Shown piece after piece: positions 1 through 8,895 of a DNA stretch of 64,000 nucleotides. The stretch is from an uncultured Methanomicrobiales archaeon. GTDB taxonomy: Archaea; Halobacteriota; Methanomicrobia; Methanomicrobiales; Methanospirillaceae. The stretch covers positions 1 through 64,000 of the forward strand of contig CASGHK010000039.1 of the NCBI GenBank assembly GCA_949320185.1, written 5' to 3'. Position numbers and translations under genes: made by a program. The notes beneath the pieces are model-generated. The model was not told the origin of the DNA and did no database searches. It saw only the letters and a list, made by a program, of their open reading frames with translations. Position 1 is the first letter of the stretch. The number at the start of each line of letters is the position of its first letter.

Positions 1-70
1 GAGAGATAAATTATTCCTGTATTTAGGTGAATATGTTTGGAGATATAATCACAGAAAGGAGAGCGACAAA

Positions 71-121
71 ATGAAAATGAAGCGCATCCTTGAGTTATTG
101 GAGAAGGAGGTTAGGGGCTAG
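71..121 (+). CDS. possible 16-residue peptide
   Basis: This is a very short reading frame, MKMKRILELLEKEVRG, preceded by a good Shine-Dalgarno-like run (AAAGGAGAG, about 56-64). The surrounding sequence is AT-rich, unlike the rest of the window. It could be a small peptide, or the 5' stub of a gene lost by deletion. No family is recognised, and the frame is too short to judge from codon use. Confidence 0.2.
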   Translation: MKMKRILELLEKEVRG

Positions 122-253
122 TTTGACACTATACCCTTAATATATATATATCTTGTGAATGGTCTGGGGCTGGGTGCCAGACGGCGAGACACGTGTCCGG
201 ACTGCCGCACTGGGTGTATTCAGCGGGAGGGAGAGCCGGCACCGGCGTCTGGA

Positions 254-445
254 TCACACCGGGAGGCGGGCGCTCAGGTGGGCCTGGGTGAGGGCGAGCA
301 GGACGAGCCCGATGACGAAGACGCCGTCGAGCCAGGCTGCTCCTGGCATCATCGCAAGGTGGAGGTCCAGCGCGGCGACGCCGAAGACGATGCCGACGAC
401 GCTGAGGACCATTCCGGCAAAGGTGATCTGGCGAGCGGAGACCAT
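254..445 (-). CDS. small two-helix membrane protein
   Basis: The frame encodes about 63 residues starting MVSARQITFAG, with two hydrophobic helices (around residues 8-30 and 38-55) joined by a short polar loop, and it ends in SARLPV. An in-frame ATG at 463 would add six residues. Neither start has a clear ribosome site. The clean pattern of two hydrophobic stretches suggests a real small membrane protein, but I recognise no family and see no partner gene. The region to its right holds no convincing gene. Confidence 0.4.
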   Translation of the reverse strand: MVSARQITFAGMVLSVVGIVFGVAALDLHLAMMPGAAWLDGVFVIGLVLLALTQAHLSARLPV

Positions 446-463
446 GCATGAGACTTGACGCAT

Positions 464-865
464 GGGAGGATGAACTATGCGGTCCTGTACCTTCCCGGCT
501 CTGGTCGACGTTCCCGGGGGTTGGATGATGTGGGCGTGGTGACGTCCCGGTTGGGGCCTGGACGTCGATTGTGTCAGTGCATCGATCCATCATGGATTCC
601 CGAGATGAAACCCTGGACTGATAAGGACCTGAGACCCGGGGACCCCGCATTTCCGATCACTCTCGCGGACTAAGAGCGATGGCGTGGAGGTGGAGAGCTG
701 CGGCAGAACCAGAGAGAGACAGCGGTCCCCTCGTTGTCAGGTACCGATTTCTCCTGCACCTCCCTGACCCGTACCGCACGCCTCAAATCCCGGTACCTTG
801 TTTCGAGGCTCTCATCTCCTCCTGACACTCGTGTAATCGCGGTCCTCGCGCTCCCGTGTCGAGGA
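464..865. other. no gene recognised (464-865)
   Basis: About 400 bases between the small membrane protein and the ADC-like gene. Open frames here are short and have no protein-like composition. No tRNA-like fold, repeat or insertion sequence was seen. Confidence 0.4.
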
Positions 866-881
866 ATTAAAACAATTGTTT
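866..881 (+). promoter_or_regulatory. TATA-like element with perfect palindrome upstream of the ADC-like gene
   Basis: ATTAAAA (866-872) resembles an archaeal TATA box. It overlaps a perfect 12-bp palindrome, AAACAATTGTTT (870-881). A transcript starting about 25 bases downstream would leave a short leader before the ATG at 921. The palindrome is a candidate repressor site. The role is inferred from position only. Confidence 0.4.
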
Positions 882-920
882 AAGTATGATGTCTCAGAGA
901 ATGGACCGTTGTTGATTCGT

Positions 921-1739
921 ATGTTCAGCTTCGACGATACCAGGACATACCGGATGCCACCCCACTTCGGGGGCTCGCCCCCCCCGGCGTCCGACATGGC
1001 GGTGCACAACCGGGACAGCACCAGTCTCATGTTCACCTGCACCACGGAGTTCGATCGGCTCGCGCAGTACATCCCGGACTGCTTCGAGCTCCTTGGGCCG
1101 CAGATCGTCTTTGGTTTCGGTCAGCTCCGGGAGATCGACTGGCTTGCCGGCTCGCATTACAACGTGGTCACAGCGGATGCTCCGGTTCGTTTCGTTGGAA
1201 AAAGGGACCGAATCGAGGGGAACTACAACCTGGTCACCTGGGAGAACCGGGCAACGCCCATCATCGGGGGCAGGGAAGAGAACGGTGTGCCGAAGATCTT
1301 TGCTGACATCGAGGACCTGCATGCGTGGCCGGCCGCGTACCTCAACGGGCCAGACTACTTCACGAACGCCAGCTACGAGGGGAACACCTTCGTTCGGATG
1401 GAGATGCGAAACCCGGAACCCGTCGAGGGGGAAGCATTCGAGGCGATGCGGGGCTCGATGACAGGTATCAACCTCTTCGGATGGCGGTACATACCGAACG
1501 TGAGCGGTCCGGGAGCGGCACTGAGCCAGCCCATTCTCTATCCCCAGGGCTTCGAGCTCCGGGCGGCGTGGAAGGGCACCGGTTCGATCGAATGGATCAA
1601 GGTCGCTCCGTGGCAGAACCCCATGCAACACCACATCATAACCGCGCTCGCCGACCTGCCCATCCTCGAGATGGGCCCCGTACTCATGACCAGAGGGACT
1701 GCCGTCCTGAAACCGAGCCAGGGGCGCGTGCTCGAGTGA
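921..1739 (+). CDS. acetoacetate decarboxylase (ADC) family protein
   Basis: This 272-residue protein matches the acetoacetate decarboxylase fold. The N-terminus runs MPPHFGG, and the central stretch REENGVPKIFADI resembles the ADC active site, in which a lysine (here about Lys125) forms a Schiff base with the substrate. Family members decarboxylate beta-keto acids or, in diverged groups, act as aldolase or dehydratase-like enzymes, so the substrate is open. I chose ATG 921 because the alternative TTG at 876 lies inside the palindrome and TATA-like element at 866-881. If TTG is used, a GAGG motif at 861-864 could serve as ribosome site and the protein gains 15 residues. A short-chain dehydrogenase follows on the same strand after about 100 bases, so the pair may act on the same ketone or hydroxy substrate. 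Confidence 0.8.
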   Translation: MFSFDDTRTYRMPPHFGGSPPPASDMAVHNRDSTSLMFTCTTEFDRLAQYIPDCFELLGPQIVFGFGQLREIDWLAGSHYNVVTADAPVRFVGKRDRIEGNYNLVTWENRATPIIGGREENGVPKIFADIEDLHAWPAAYLNGPDYFTNASYEGNTFVRMEMRNPEPVEGEAFEAMRGSMTGINLFGWRYIPNVSGPGAALSQPILYPQGFELRAAWKGTGSIEWIKVAPWQNPMQHHIITALADLPILEMGPVLMTRGTAVLKPSQGRVLE

Positions 1740-1845
1740 ATCGCACAAGCGAGTTCCGGAGCGGGGCTCAATCCACGAGTCCCAGACGGCCTGCTGGAGT
1801 TTACCGATGGTCGCCGGCCTCGAAAGAGAAGAGGGAGAGAAGATC

Positions 1846-2682
1846 ATGGATATGAAAGGCTACTATAAGGACAAGGTCTGCATCGTAACGGGAGGCAACT
1901 CGGGAATCGGGTTCGCCCTCTCCGAGGAACTCCTGCGCCGGAGCGCAACGGTCTATATGGCCGGGAGGAACCCATCGAAACTCGCAGCAGCCGCCGAAGT
2001 GTTGAAGGACCACGGTGAGAGGGTGCGGACCATCGTCGTGGACGTGACGAAGCAGGAGGAGGTTCAGCAGGCGATCGAACGGACAGCCGCGGAGGCGGGC
2101 AGGCTCGACATGCTCTTCAACAACGCGGGGATCGGTGGGACGATCCAGTTCGAGAAGGCGACTCTCCAGGACTGGAGGACCATCATCGACACCAACACCT
2201 GGAGCGTTATCTACGGGGTCTACGCGGCCGTACCGATCATGCTCCGACAGGGCTCCGGCCACATCGTGAACACCAGTTCGATCGCGGGCATCGTCCCCTT
2301 CCCCATGCAGGGGCTCTACGCGCTGACGAAGTTCGGGGTCACAGGGCTCACCGAGTGCCTGCGGTATGAATACGCAGAGAAGGGGATCAGGTTCTCGACG
2401 ATCTGCCCATCCAACATCGCGACGCCGATCTTCAAGAAGTCCATCGACGGCACCGTGCACGACCAGCTGGCGATCCCGGACGACGCGTATCCTGCCGATC
2501 GGGCGGCGAGTGACGTCCTCGATAGGATGGCGATGGGGGACGGGATCATCATCGTCCCTGAACAGCCGGGGACAGATTTCTGGAAGGGCTATAAGGCTGG
2601 AAATCCAGAGATGGAGGCGTTTCTCATGAAGATGGCGCACGACCGCCGGGAGTCGCTGGAGACCAGGGGGACGTACTTCTGA
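1846..2682 (+). CDS. short-chain dehydrogenase/reductase (SDR)
   Basis: A classical SDR of 278 residues. The NAD(P) glycine motif TGGNSGIG is at 15-22, NNAG at 92-95, the catalytic Ser in NTSS near 144-145, and the YxxxK pair Tyr158/Lys162. It should oxidise a secondary alcohol or reduce a ketone using NAD(P). ATG 1846 is preferred because GGGAGAG lies just upstream; an upstream in-frame ATG at 1807 would add 13 residues. The ADC-like gene directly upstream suggests a shared transcript. A T5 run at 2696-2700 follows the stop and may terminate it. The substrate cannot be read from the sequence. Confidence 0.85.
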   Translation: MDMKGYYKDKVCIVTGGNSGIGFALSEELLRRSATVYMAGRNPSKLAAAAEVLKDHGERVRTIVVDVTKQEEVQQAIERTAAEAGRLDMLFNNAGIGGTIQFEKATLQDWRTIIDTNTWSVIYGVYAAVPIMLRQGSGHIVNTSSIAGIVPFPMQGLYALTKFGVTGLTECLRYEYAEKGIRFSTICPSNIATPIFKKSIDGTVHDQLAIPDDAYPADRAASDVLDRMAMGDGIIIVPEQPGTDFWKGYKAGNPEMEAFLMKMAHDRRESLETRGTYF

Positions 2683-2700
2683 GGGCAGGGACCGGTTTTT

Positions 2701-3557
2701 CTGGGCGAGAGTGGTTCTCCAACCCGATCTGGTTGGGATCTCGGGAGGGTGACCACCGATCTTTCCTGGGTTCTGCCCTCTCCCAAAACTCGTACATGGG
2801 ATCTGTTCACCCGCCCCCCTTCTCCTCGTTTCCTCGCGAGCATCATCCTGTCTAACCACCTCTGGGCCCCACCCGATCAGTCGATCCCATGATCCATGGT
2901 GACCGATTCTGCCCGCTACCGTCACGACAGTACCATCAGTATGGAACAGCGACCTGACGCCTCCTCGACATACGACGGGTACCCGTCGTCATCGCTCGGG
3001 GCGTGGGGAGGGGTGCGCCAGGGACGATCCTCTGACTCCTCATTCTCCCGCCGGTATACATTGCGTTGAGGACTGTTGGCTGAGGTGTACGCGTGCACCT
3101 CTCGACCAATGTCGTCCTACTGGTGGTTGGCGCAGTGTCCTTCCTTACCTTAAGGGCGTTCTCCTTCTCCCGATCATCTCCGGCCATCTCTCTTAAGCAA
3201 AAGCAGTCGCTCTGCCCTCTTCGGTGTCCGGGTCTCGTGCTGGTCGTCACAATAAGAAGGACTCCATTCGGCGACCTCCTCCGGTACAGGGTGTTTGTCC
3301 ATGCCGGGATCGGCGCGGCATTCTTCCGTTCCTGCACGATCTTCTCTCCCTTGGTCATGGCACCGCGGGCTCGGGTGGACGCCGACTTTCCGAGGTGGAC
3401 CGGTATCGGTACGAGTGGTGAGCGCCGTTTCAGTGAACCACTTTTCGAAAACGTGATCCGGTATGAACCGATAGGACAGCACGATTGCCGAAATATCCAG
3501 GTTGCGAAAGGATACCGTTGAACGGTGGGCAAATATTTCAGGAAAACGTTTGAAGAT
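2701..3557. other. no gene recognised (2701-3557)
   Basis: Almost 900 bases without a convincing gene. Open frames exist on both strands (for example 3093-3521 plus, 2936-3616 minus), but their translations are Arg/Pro/Ser-rich with no motif, signal peptide or ribosome site. This could be decayed coding sequence too far gone to identify. Confidence 0.4.
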
Positions 3558-3597
3558 AAAATATAATCAATATTGCTTGGCATATAATAATATTGCT
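3558..3597 (+). promoter_or_regulatory. promoter region with 20-bp-spaced direct repeats
   Basis: AAAATATAAT (3558-3567) and CATATAATAA (3581-3590) are TATA-box candidates in an otherwise GC-rich region. AATATTGCT occurs twice, at 3569-3577 and 3589-3597, exactly 20 bp apart (about two helical turns), as expected for a dimeric regulator site. The gene begins at 3704, giving a leader of around 90-110 bases. Confidence 0.4.
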
Positions 3598-3703
3598 GAA
3601 TAGCGTAGCGCTCCACAATCCCCTGAGCGCCACAGCAACGGTCTCAATCCAGGGTGAATCCGCCTTCGGCTTCCGGCACTCTGCAGGGGAGGAGGATGAT
3701 ACT

Positions 3704-4639
3704 ATGGGACTGAAAAGAGTCGTTGAATTCGTAACGTGCGTTATGCTGGCGATCATGGTCCTGACGACCGCTGCATCAGCTGCGGCGGTAATCTCCAGCG
3801 ATAACCTCGTGACTGTGCCGAGTTCGGGATTGTCAAACTACGTATACACCGTATCCGGGACCGGTTTCGCGATCAATGCCCAGGTCTGGGTCCGATCACC
3901 GACCGGTGTGACGTATCAGGTCACAGAGACCGCCTGGGCTATAGCTGGCACGTATATCAGGGGATACCTGACGATCCCGTCGTCGGCAGCTGCGGGCTCG
4001 TATGCCGTATATGTGCAGAACCCGGGCGCGACCGCTGTCTATCGGACGGGGATGTTCACGAAGTCCGGGTCTGTGGCGACGATCACGGGTGATAGCCTGG
4101 TGACCGTTCCGGCGTCCGGGTGGTCGGGGATGTACTATGTCTACGGGACCGGTTTCGCGAGCGGTGCCCAGGTCTGGGTCCGCTCTCCCGCCGGAGTGCT
4201 GTACGCAGCGACCGGTGAGACGACCCTGAGTCCGACCACGGTCCGGGGCACGCTTGTGATCCCGTCTTCGGCAGCTGCGGGCTCGTATGCCGTGTATGTG
4301 CAGAACCCGGGTGCGACCGCGGTCTATCGGACGGGGATGTTCACGAAGTCCGGAAGTACCCCGGCGTCCATCAGCGCCTTCTCACCCAATTATGCAACCC
4401 GAGGGGTGTCGAAGACTGTCTACGTCTACGGTTCAAATTTCCAGCCGGGTGCCCAGGTCATCATCTATAAGGGTGGGGCCACAGCCCTCCAGGCAACCAG
4501 TGAGACCTTCATCAACTCGAACACAATTCGGTGCGTTATCTACGTCTCGACATCGCAGCCGAATGGTTATTACTACGGAGGCGTGATCAACCCCGGAATG
4601 GGTTTCTATCCCAGGGCGAACGCATTCTATCTCTATTAG
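3704..4639 (+). CDS. secreted IPT/TIG-like repeat protein
   Basis: A 311-residue exported protein. A typical signal peptide (GLKRVVEFVTCVMLAIMVLTTAASA) ends near residue 25. Three tandem beta-sandwich repeats of about 95 residues follow, each with the pattern G-T/S-G-F-x(4)-QVW(V/I), a TVRG-like strand, and (S)SAAAGSYAVYVQNPG or an equivalent. This resembles IPT/TIG immunoglobulin-like domains of surface proteins. Repeats one and two are nearly identical at DNA level, pointing to recent duplication or gene conversion; the third has diverged. The start is fixed by GGGGAGGAGG just upstream of ATG 3704. There is no membrane anchor, so it may be released or bind to other surface proteins. Function unknown. 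Confidence 0.75.
   Translation: MGLKRVVEFVTCVMLAIMVLTTAASAAAVISSDNLVTVPSSGLSNYVYTVSGTGFAINAQVWVRSPTGVTYQVTETAWAIAGTYIRGYLTIPSSAAAGSYAVYVQNPGATAVYRTGMFTKSGSVATITGDSLVTVPASGWSGMYYVYGTGFASGAQVWVRSPAGVLYAATGETTLSPTTVRGTLVIPSSAAAGSYAVYVQNPGATAVYRTGMFTKSGSTPASISAFSPNYATRGVSKTVYVYGSNFQPGAQVIIYKGGATALQATSETFINSNTIRCVIYVSTSQPNGYYYGGVINPGMGFYPRANAFYLY
3973..4353 (+). repeat. 96-bp near-identical intragenic direct repeat
   Basis: Bases 3973-4068 and 4258-4353 are nearly identical (a handful of substitutions) and lie 285 bp, exactly 95 codons, apart inside the IPT-like gene. The copies encode the C-terminal half of domains one and two (SSAAAGSYAVYVQNPG and following residues). Confidence 0.85.
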
Positions 4640-4701
4640 TAACAAGGGAAAAAGAACCCGTGGTGTGGGGCCGGGATCACCATCCGGGTCCATCGCCCCC
4701 A

Positions 4702-4708
4702 TTTTTTT
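4702..4708 (+). terminator. T7 run after the IPT-like gene
   Basis: Seven T residues about 60 bases after the stop codon. Archaeal transcription commonly ends at such runs. Confidence 0.4.
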
Positions 4709-4969
4709 GGAGCCGGTTACGCGGTGAGGTGCGTTGTGTAAGTGGCCCAACCCTGGCCGATCATTATCCGTACTGTTGACCAGAGCAGGCATCTTCGAGT
4801 TGATTTTTGATCTCCTTTGCTATCGATGGGTGTTGTTCCTGAGTGACCCAGACATCAGTATCCACGGACTGTCCTGGAGAAGAGACTCTATGGTCGTCGC
4901 GAGCCCAATTGACTGGGCTCAGCCCTCCTTCCACGGTTATCCTCTTCGTCCTGGTTCATCAGTGCCTAT

Positions 4970-5622
4970 TGCAACGTATGGCAGATTCCTGTCGGTGGAA
5001 TCCTTCTCTAACGAGGGCGGGACACCCTGGCAATGTGTCACCAATGGCATTGCATTCAAAGGGGTCCGGCCACATCGTAGTGGTTGATGAGTTCGACATC
5101 AATGACCATCATATCGTTTTCTTCGACCCGTCGGGAAGGATGGTGAGGTCGTGGTTCGTCCCGTCAAACCTGATGCCCCCCGGTGTCGTGGTCAACAGCA
5201 CGGATTTGTTCTTCGTCGTCTCGCCCTGCTGTCAACACGTCCCGGTCTCTCATTCGGATGCCAAAAAGAGTCCTCCTTCAATGTCGGAGAGGCCATTACC
5301 TGCTCGATTGCGGTTAACCTGACGGACTGCCTGCCAATTAGCGACGGGGTATCGGGAACGGTTACGATTCGTCGACCGCATACAGTTGTGCTTGAGGGGC
5401 CTTCAGTGTGGGGGCAATGCGCTCATATCCGGCCCTTGGATCGACGCAATTGCGGGTTTCTTTGTCAGCGACGGGTAGGGGGGCTTTTTCGGGTCTTCAC
5501 ACCATCCAGCCGGCTCGTTGGCAGGCCTGCAGGCGAGCGTCGCCATCTCCCGTTTTCGGTCTATTCTGTCATCGATCCGGGCACCTCCTCCATGATCGAG
5601 GCAGAGCACCGCCCCGTCTAAC
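4970..5622 (+). pseudogene. decayed secreted or surface protein gene
   Basis: Three different plus-strand frames carry protein-like blocks in sequence. About 5065-5225 reads IVVVDEFDINDHHIVFFDP and then VVVNSTDLFFVV. About 5275-5400 reads VGEAITCSIAVNLTD and SGTVTIRRPHTVVLEGP. About 5418-5477 reads LISGPWIDAIAGFFVSDG, followed by a stop. The blocks resemble beta-strand-rich extracellular domains (GEAIT...VNLTD...GTVTIRRP), but no single frame connects them, so at least two frameshifts are needed. I infer a dead gene; the family is not identified. A sequencing error is the alternative explanation. Confidence 0.35.
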
Positions 5623-5657
5623 CGTGCCAATGACACGGTTACATTCTCGTAACTCCA

Positions 5658-5689
5658 CAATATTTATGCGTTGGTATTATAATGATACC
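5658..5689 (+). promoter_or_regulatory. hcp promoter with candidate operator
   Basis: An AT-rich element, AATATTTAT (about 5659-5667), is a good archaeal TATA box. Right after it lies GGTATTATAATGATACC (5673-5689), an imperfect palindrome with GGTAT/ATACC arms placed between the TATA box and the expected transcription start near 5690. A repressor bound there would block initiation. The hcp ATG follows at 5723. Confidence 0.5.
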
Positions 5690-5722
5690 TTGTAGTGATC
5701 CAACACGAGGTGTGAGAAAGGT

Positions 5723-7342
5723 ATGTTCTGTTACCAGTGCGAAGAGACAGCACGGGGGACCGGTTGCACGGTTCGGGGTGTCTGCAGCAAAGACGAGGAA
5801 CTCTGCAGGCTCATGGATACCCTGTTGTATCTCAGCCGCGGGATCGCGATCCGAGAACTCACAGCTCGAGAGAGTGGTGGAACGGGAAGCAAAGAGGCCA
5901 GGAACTTTATCGCCGAAGCACTCTTTGCGACGCTCACGAATGTGAACTTCGACCCTGCTCGGATCCGGGAGATGATCTGGAAGGCTATTGCGATCCGGGA
6001 CTCCCTGCCGCCCGTGGCCACGGGCGCCCACGATGCCGCCACGTGGACGCCGAAGGACGGCGCCGATATCGATGCGAAGGCGTCCACAGTCGGTGTCCTC
6101 GCGACCGAGAACGAAGACGTCCGTTCTCTCCGTGAGACCCTCATCTACGGCCTGAAAGGGATGGGCGCGTATTATCACCATGCGGTTGTGCTCGGATACC
6201 AGGACGATGCAATCGAGCAGTTCATGGTGAAGGGCCTCGCCTCCACCGTCAGGGACCTCTCGGTCGACGAGATGATCGGGCTGGTCCTCGAGTGCGGGAG
6301 CGTGGGTGTCTCGACCCTGGCCCTGCTCGATAGGGCAAACACGTCGGTCTACGGAGACCCCGAGATCACGTCCGTTAGAACCACCCCTGGCACAAGGCCG
6401 GGAATCCTGGTGACGGGGCATGACTTGAAGGACCTCGAGCAGCTCCTCGAGCAGTCGAAGAATGCCGGCATCGACATCTACACCCACGGTGAGATGCTCC
6501 CTGCCCACGGGTACCCGGCGTTCAAGAAGTACCCGCACCTCGTCGGCCATTACGGGACCTCCTGGCACCACCAGCGCGAGGAGTTCGAGCCGTTCAACGG
6601 CCCGGTGCTCTTCACGACCAACTGCATCATTCCACCGAAGGACTCCTACATCGGCCGGCTCTACACGACCGGCCCCGTCGGCTGGCCCAACGTCCCACAC
6701 ATCCCCGCCGGGCCAAACGGAGAGAAGGACTTCTCGGCGGTCATCAAGCACGCCCAGGCGTCAACGCCACCGGCACCCCTCCCCGGCACCGGTCGTGACC
6801 TGATCACCGGGTGCGCTCACAAGGCAGTCCTTTCGCTCGCCGGTACAATCGTCGATGCCGTGAAGAAGGGCGACATCCGGCGGTTCATCGTGATGGCCGG
6901 CTGTGACGGACGTCAGAAAGAGCGAGAATATTATACGCAGTTCGCCGAGGCACTCCCGAAGGACACGATCATCCTGACCGCAGGGTGCGCCAAATACCGG
7001 TACAATGCCCTCGACCTCGGGACGATCGGCGGTATTCCCCGTGTGATCGACGCGGGCCAGTGCAACGACTCCTATTCGCTCGTCGTCATCGCGCAGGCTC
7101 TCTCCGAGGCGTTCGGGGTCGGGATCAACGACCTGCCGCTTTCGTTCAACATCGCATGGTACGAACAGAAGGCCGTCCTCGTCCTTCTGGCCCTGTTGAG
7201 CCTCGGGATCCAGAACATCACCCTTGGTCCGAAGCTCCCGGGCTTTGTATCGCCGAACGTCCTCAAGGTGCTCGTCGAGACGTTCAATATCGGACCGAAC
7301 ACCACGGTCGAGGAAGACATGGCCCGACTCGTGCCTGCCTGA
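5723..7342 (+). CDS. hcp: hydroxylamine reductase / hybrid cluster protein
   Basis: A 539-residue hybrid cluster protein (prismane family). The N-terminal cysteines Cys3, Cys6, Cys15 and Cys21 (C-x2-C-x8-C-x5-C) fit the class I spacing that holds a [4Fe-4S] cluster; the hybrid Fe-S-O cluster sits in the C-terminal part, where [15 protein letters not shown] and CNDSYS carry cluster ligands in the family. The protein reduces hydroxylamine, and in several organisms acts as a nitric oxide reductase, protecting from nitrosative stress. A palindromic element lies between its TATA box and start (5658-5689). A rubredoxin gene follows 200 bases downstream and could supply electrons. Full length, no damage visible. 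Confidence 0.95.
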   Translation: MFCYQCEETARGTGCTVRGVCSKDEELCRLMDTLLYLSRGIAIRELTARESGGTGSKEARNFIAEALFATLTNVNFDPARIREMIWKAIAIRDSLPPVATGAHDAATWTPKDGADIDAKASTVGVLATENEDVRSLRETLIYGLKGMGAYYHHAVVLGYQDDAIEQFMVKGLASTVRDLSVDEMIGLVLECGSVGVSTLALLDRANTSVYGDPEITSVRTTPGTRPGILVTGHDLKDLEQLLEQSKNAGIDIYTHGEMLPAHGYPAFKKYPHLVGHYGTSWHHQREEFEPFNGPVLFTTNCIIPPKDSYIGRLYTTGPVGWPNVPHIPAGPNGEKDFSAVIKHAQASTPPAPLPGTGRDLITGCAHKAVLSLAGTIVDAVKKGDIRRFIVMAGCDGRQKEREYYTQFAEALPKDTIILTAGCAKYRYNALDLGTIGGIPRVIDAGQCNDSYSLVVIAQALSEAFGVGINDLPLSFNIAWYEQKAVLVLLALLSLGIQNITLGPKLPGFVSPNVLKVLVETFNIGPNTTVEEDMARLVPA

Positions 7343-7544
7343 CCTCCCTGATGGGCGATTTCGTCAAGTGGCTCGGGTGATCCCACTCACACCCCCATTC
7401 AAGCCGGCGTATGCCGGGGGAGGGTGCAGGGGTCTGACGCTTCACGACCAGAAGAGTGAACAGACTGTTGACAGCAACCCGGGAGGTGCGTTGGGAGGGT
7501 CCCGATCCGCCCTCGCCCTGGGAGAGAACGAGAAGGAGAGTATC

Positions 7545-7703
7545 ATGGATTCATACAGGTGCACGGCATGTGGTTACATTTACGATACTGCCATTGGGGA
7601 CAGTGATGGCGGCATTCCTCAGGAGACCGACTTTTCAGACCTGCCGGAAGACTGGGTCTGCCCGCTCTGCATGCTCGGAAAGGACGTTTTTGAGAAGATC
7701 TGA
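7545..7703 (+). CDS. rubredoxin
   Basis: A 52-residue rubredoxin with the two iron-binding knuckles C6-x2-C9-GY and C39-PLC42, plus the family core ([24 protein letters not shown]). It is a cytoplasmic one-electron carrier. It is preceded by AGAAGGAGAG, a strong ribosome site. It lies downstream of hcp on the same strand, so it is a plausible electron donor for Hcp or for oxygen/superoxide detoxification enzymes encoded elsewhere. The 200-base gap to hcp holds no gene. Confidence 0.95.
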   Translation: MDSYRCTACGYIYDTAIGDSDGGIPQETDFSDLPEDWVCPLCMLGKDVFEKI

Positions 7704-8359
7704 GACCCCCTCTTTTTCCGATCGTATCACACAAAGAGGACCACCGTATCTTCTTGGACGCTCCTCATGCACCTGAGCACCAGTCCAGGACCGGGTGAAG
7801 CGCCGGTACGAGCCGATATCTGAACACCGTACGGTCCATCGCGATCGCTCTGAAACCTTCCAGGACCATGATCCGTGCTGGCTATGCCGTCAAGGGGTCG
7901 AGGGCGCCGGTGGTCGAGGATGTTTGTCGCGCCCAACCGTTCCCGACGGGTCGCCACCAGTGTCGATAGGGGGACCACCCCGGGCGCAGAGAGGCATGAG
8001 GGGATGAGGAGGTGCACCGCCGCCCGGTCCTCGTCGAAGGTGAGCAGAGGTTCCTGGCGCCGAACGGCTCGTCCCATCTCTTCGGCCATGGAGGTCGAGC
8101 CCGATCCCGGGTCCGAGGCGGCGTTCGGTGTCCCCCTGAGCGAAGGGGGCAGGTTGTCGAAGAAGGGGGAGAGGTCAGCCTGGTGGTGCATGCCGGCGCC
8201 CGACTCGGCAGAGACGCCATCAGGCACCGTAACCATCCGTTCGCACCCTTCCCGTATGAATCAGACGAGCCCGATCGAGGGGAGGGCCCGTCCCAGCCCC
8301 TTCAGATGGAGCGAGATGCCCGATCTCGGGGAGGTCCGGAGGTGAACTCCCACCTGATC
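7704..8359. other. no intact gene (7704-8359)
   Basis: A 650-base stretch between rubredoxin and a moeA remnant. The minus strand stays open over 7727-8236 and its translation has some protein-like blocks (AVHLLIPSC, LSPFFDNLPPSL, HRRPRPLDG), but there is no ribosome site and no recognised family. It may be another decayed gene. Confidence 0.35.
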
Positions 8360-8895
8360 GGGGTCTATCTCCGGCGTCGTCCGTGACGATCCAGACGAAC
8401 TCACCTGCGCGGTCCTCTGGTCGGTCGCCGACGGCGATGCAATGGTGGTCTCAAATTGAAGTGCCCGGGGCGAACGGGACATCACGGGCCAGGTGCTCGC
8501 CCGGCTCTGGACCGTACCATGCCTGCTATGACGATCGGGCCCGGGAAGGCGACGCGGGTCGCGATGGTCCACGGTCTGCCTGTCATCGAATTGCCCGGGA
8601 ACCCGGCATCCGCGTTCATCATCCTCGTGCTCTTCCTCGCGCGCCTCCAGAGTGAGTGCAGAATGGGTGCCGGCGTACGACGTGTCGGCAGACCGTCCGC
8701 CTCGCTGCACCCGTCACGCTCCGTCGCCGAGGAGAGACCTACCGGCTCGTCCACATCCGGGACGGGTGGGCAACCCCGGTGGATGGCGAACCCAGTTTGC
8801 TCTCGCCCCTCTTTTAGTGCGGCGGGACCGTCGAAGTCCCGCCGAACGACAAAGGCCTGAACGCCGGGGACGAGGTGGACGTGATCACCTGGTGA
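8360..8895 (+). pseudogene. moeA remnant (C-terminal half, frameshifted)
   Basis: Fragments of a MoeA-type molybdopterin molybdotransferase appear in order in three frames. Frame A (about 8380-8520) reads VVRDDPDELTCAVLW, then AMVVSN, a stop, and SARGERDITGQVL, which matches the D..D.vvv.GG.S.G..D motif. Frame B (8528-8650) reads MTIGPGKATRVA then GLPVIELPGNPASAFI, the PGKP...LPGNP signature. Frame C (about 8700-8895) reads ETYRLVHIRDGWA and TVEVPPNDKGLNAGDEVDVI, the C-terminal domain, with an internal TAG at 8815. The gene is dead. It ends tail-to-tail with, and overlaps by 11 bases, the intact MoeA-family gene on the minus strand. Confidence 0.75.

Noticed and set aside
138-152. AT dinucleotide run near the left end
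   Set aside because: A simple TA repeat; could be a TATA box but no gene starts at a suitable distance.
876-920. TTG start for the ADC-like protein
   Set aside because: The TTG lies within a palindrome and next to a TATA-like box, so transcription probably starts after it.
2936-3616. Long open frame on the minus strand upstream of the IPT-like gene
   Set aside because: Arg/Ser/Thr-rich composition, no motif, and overlaps the promoter of the next gene; looks like chance opening in GC-rich DNA.
7727-8236. 169-residue minus-strand open frame after rubredoxin
   Set aside because: Some blocks look protein-like, but there is no ribosome site, no known motif, and the neighbouring sequence is decayed; kept as a note only.
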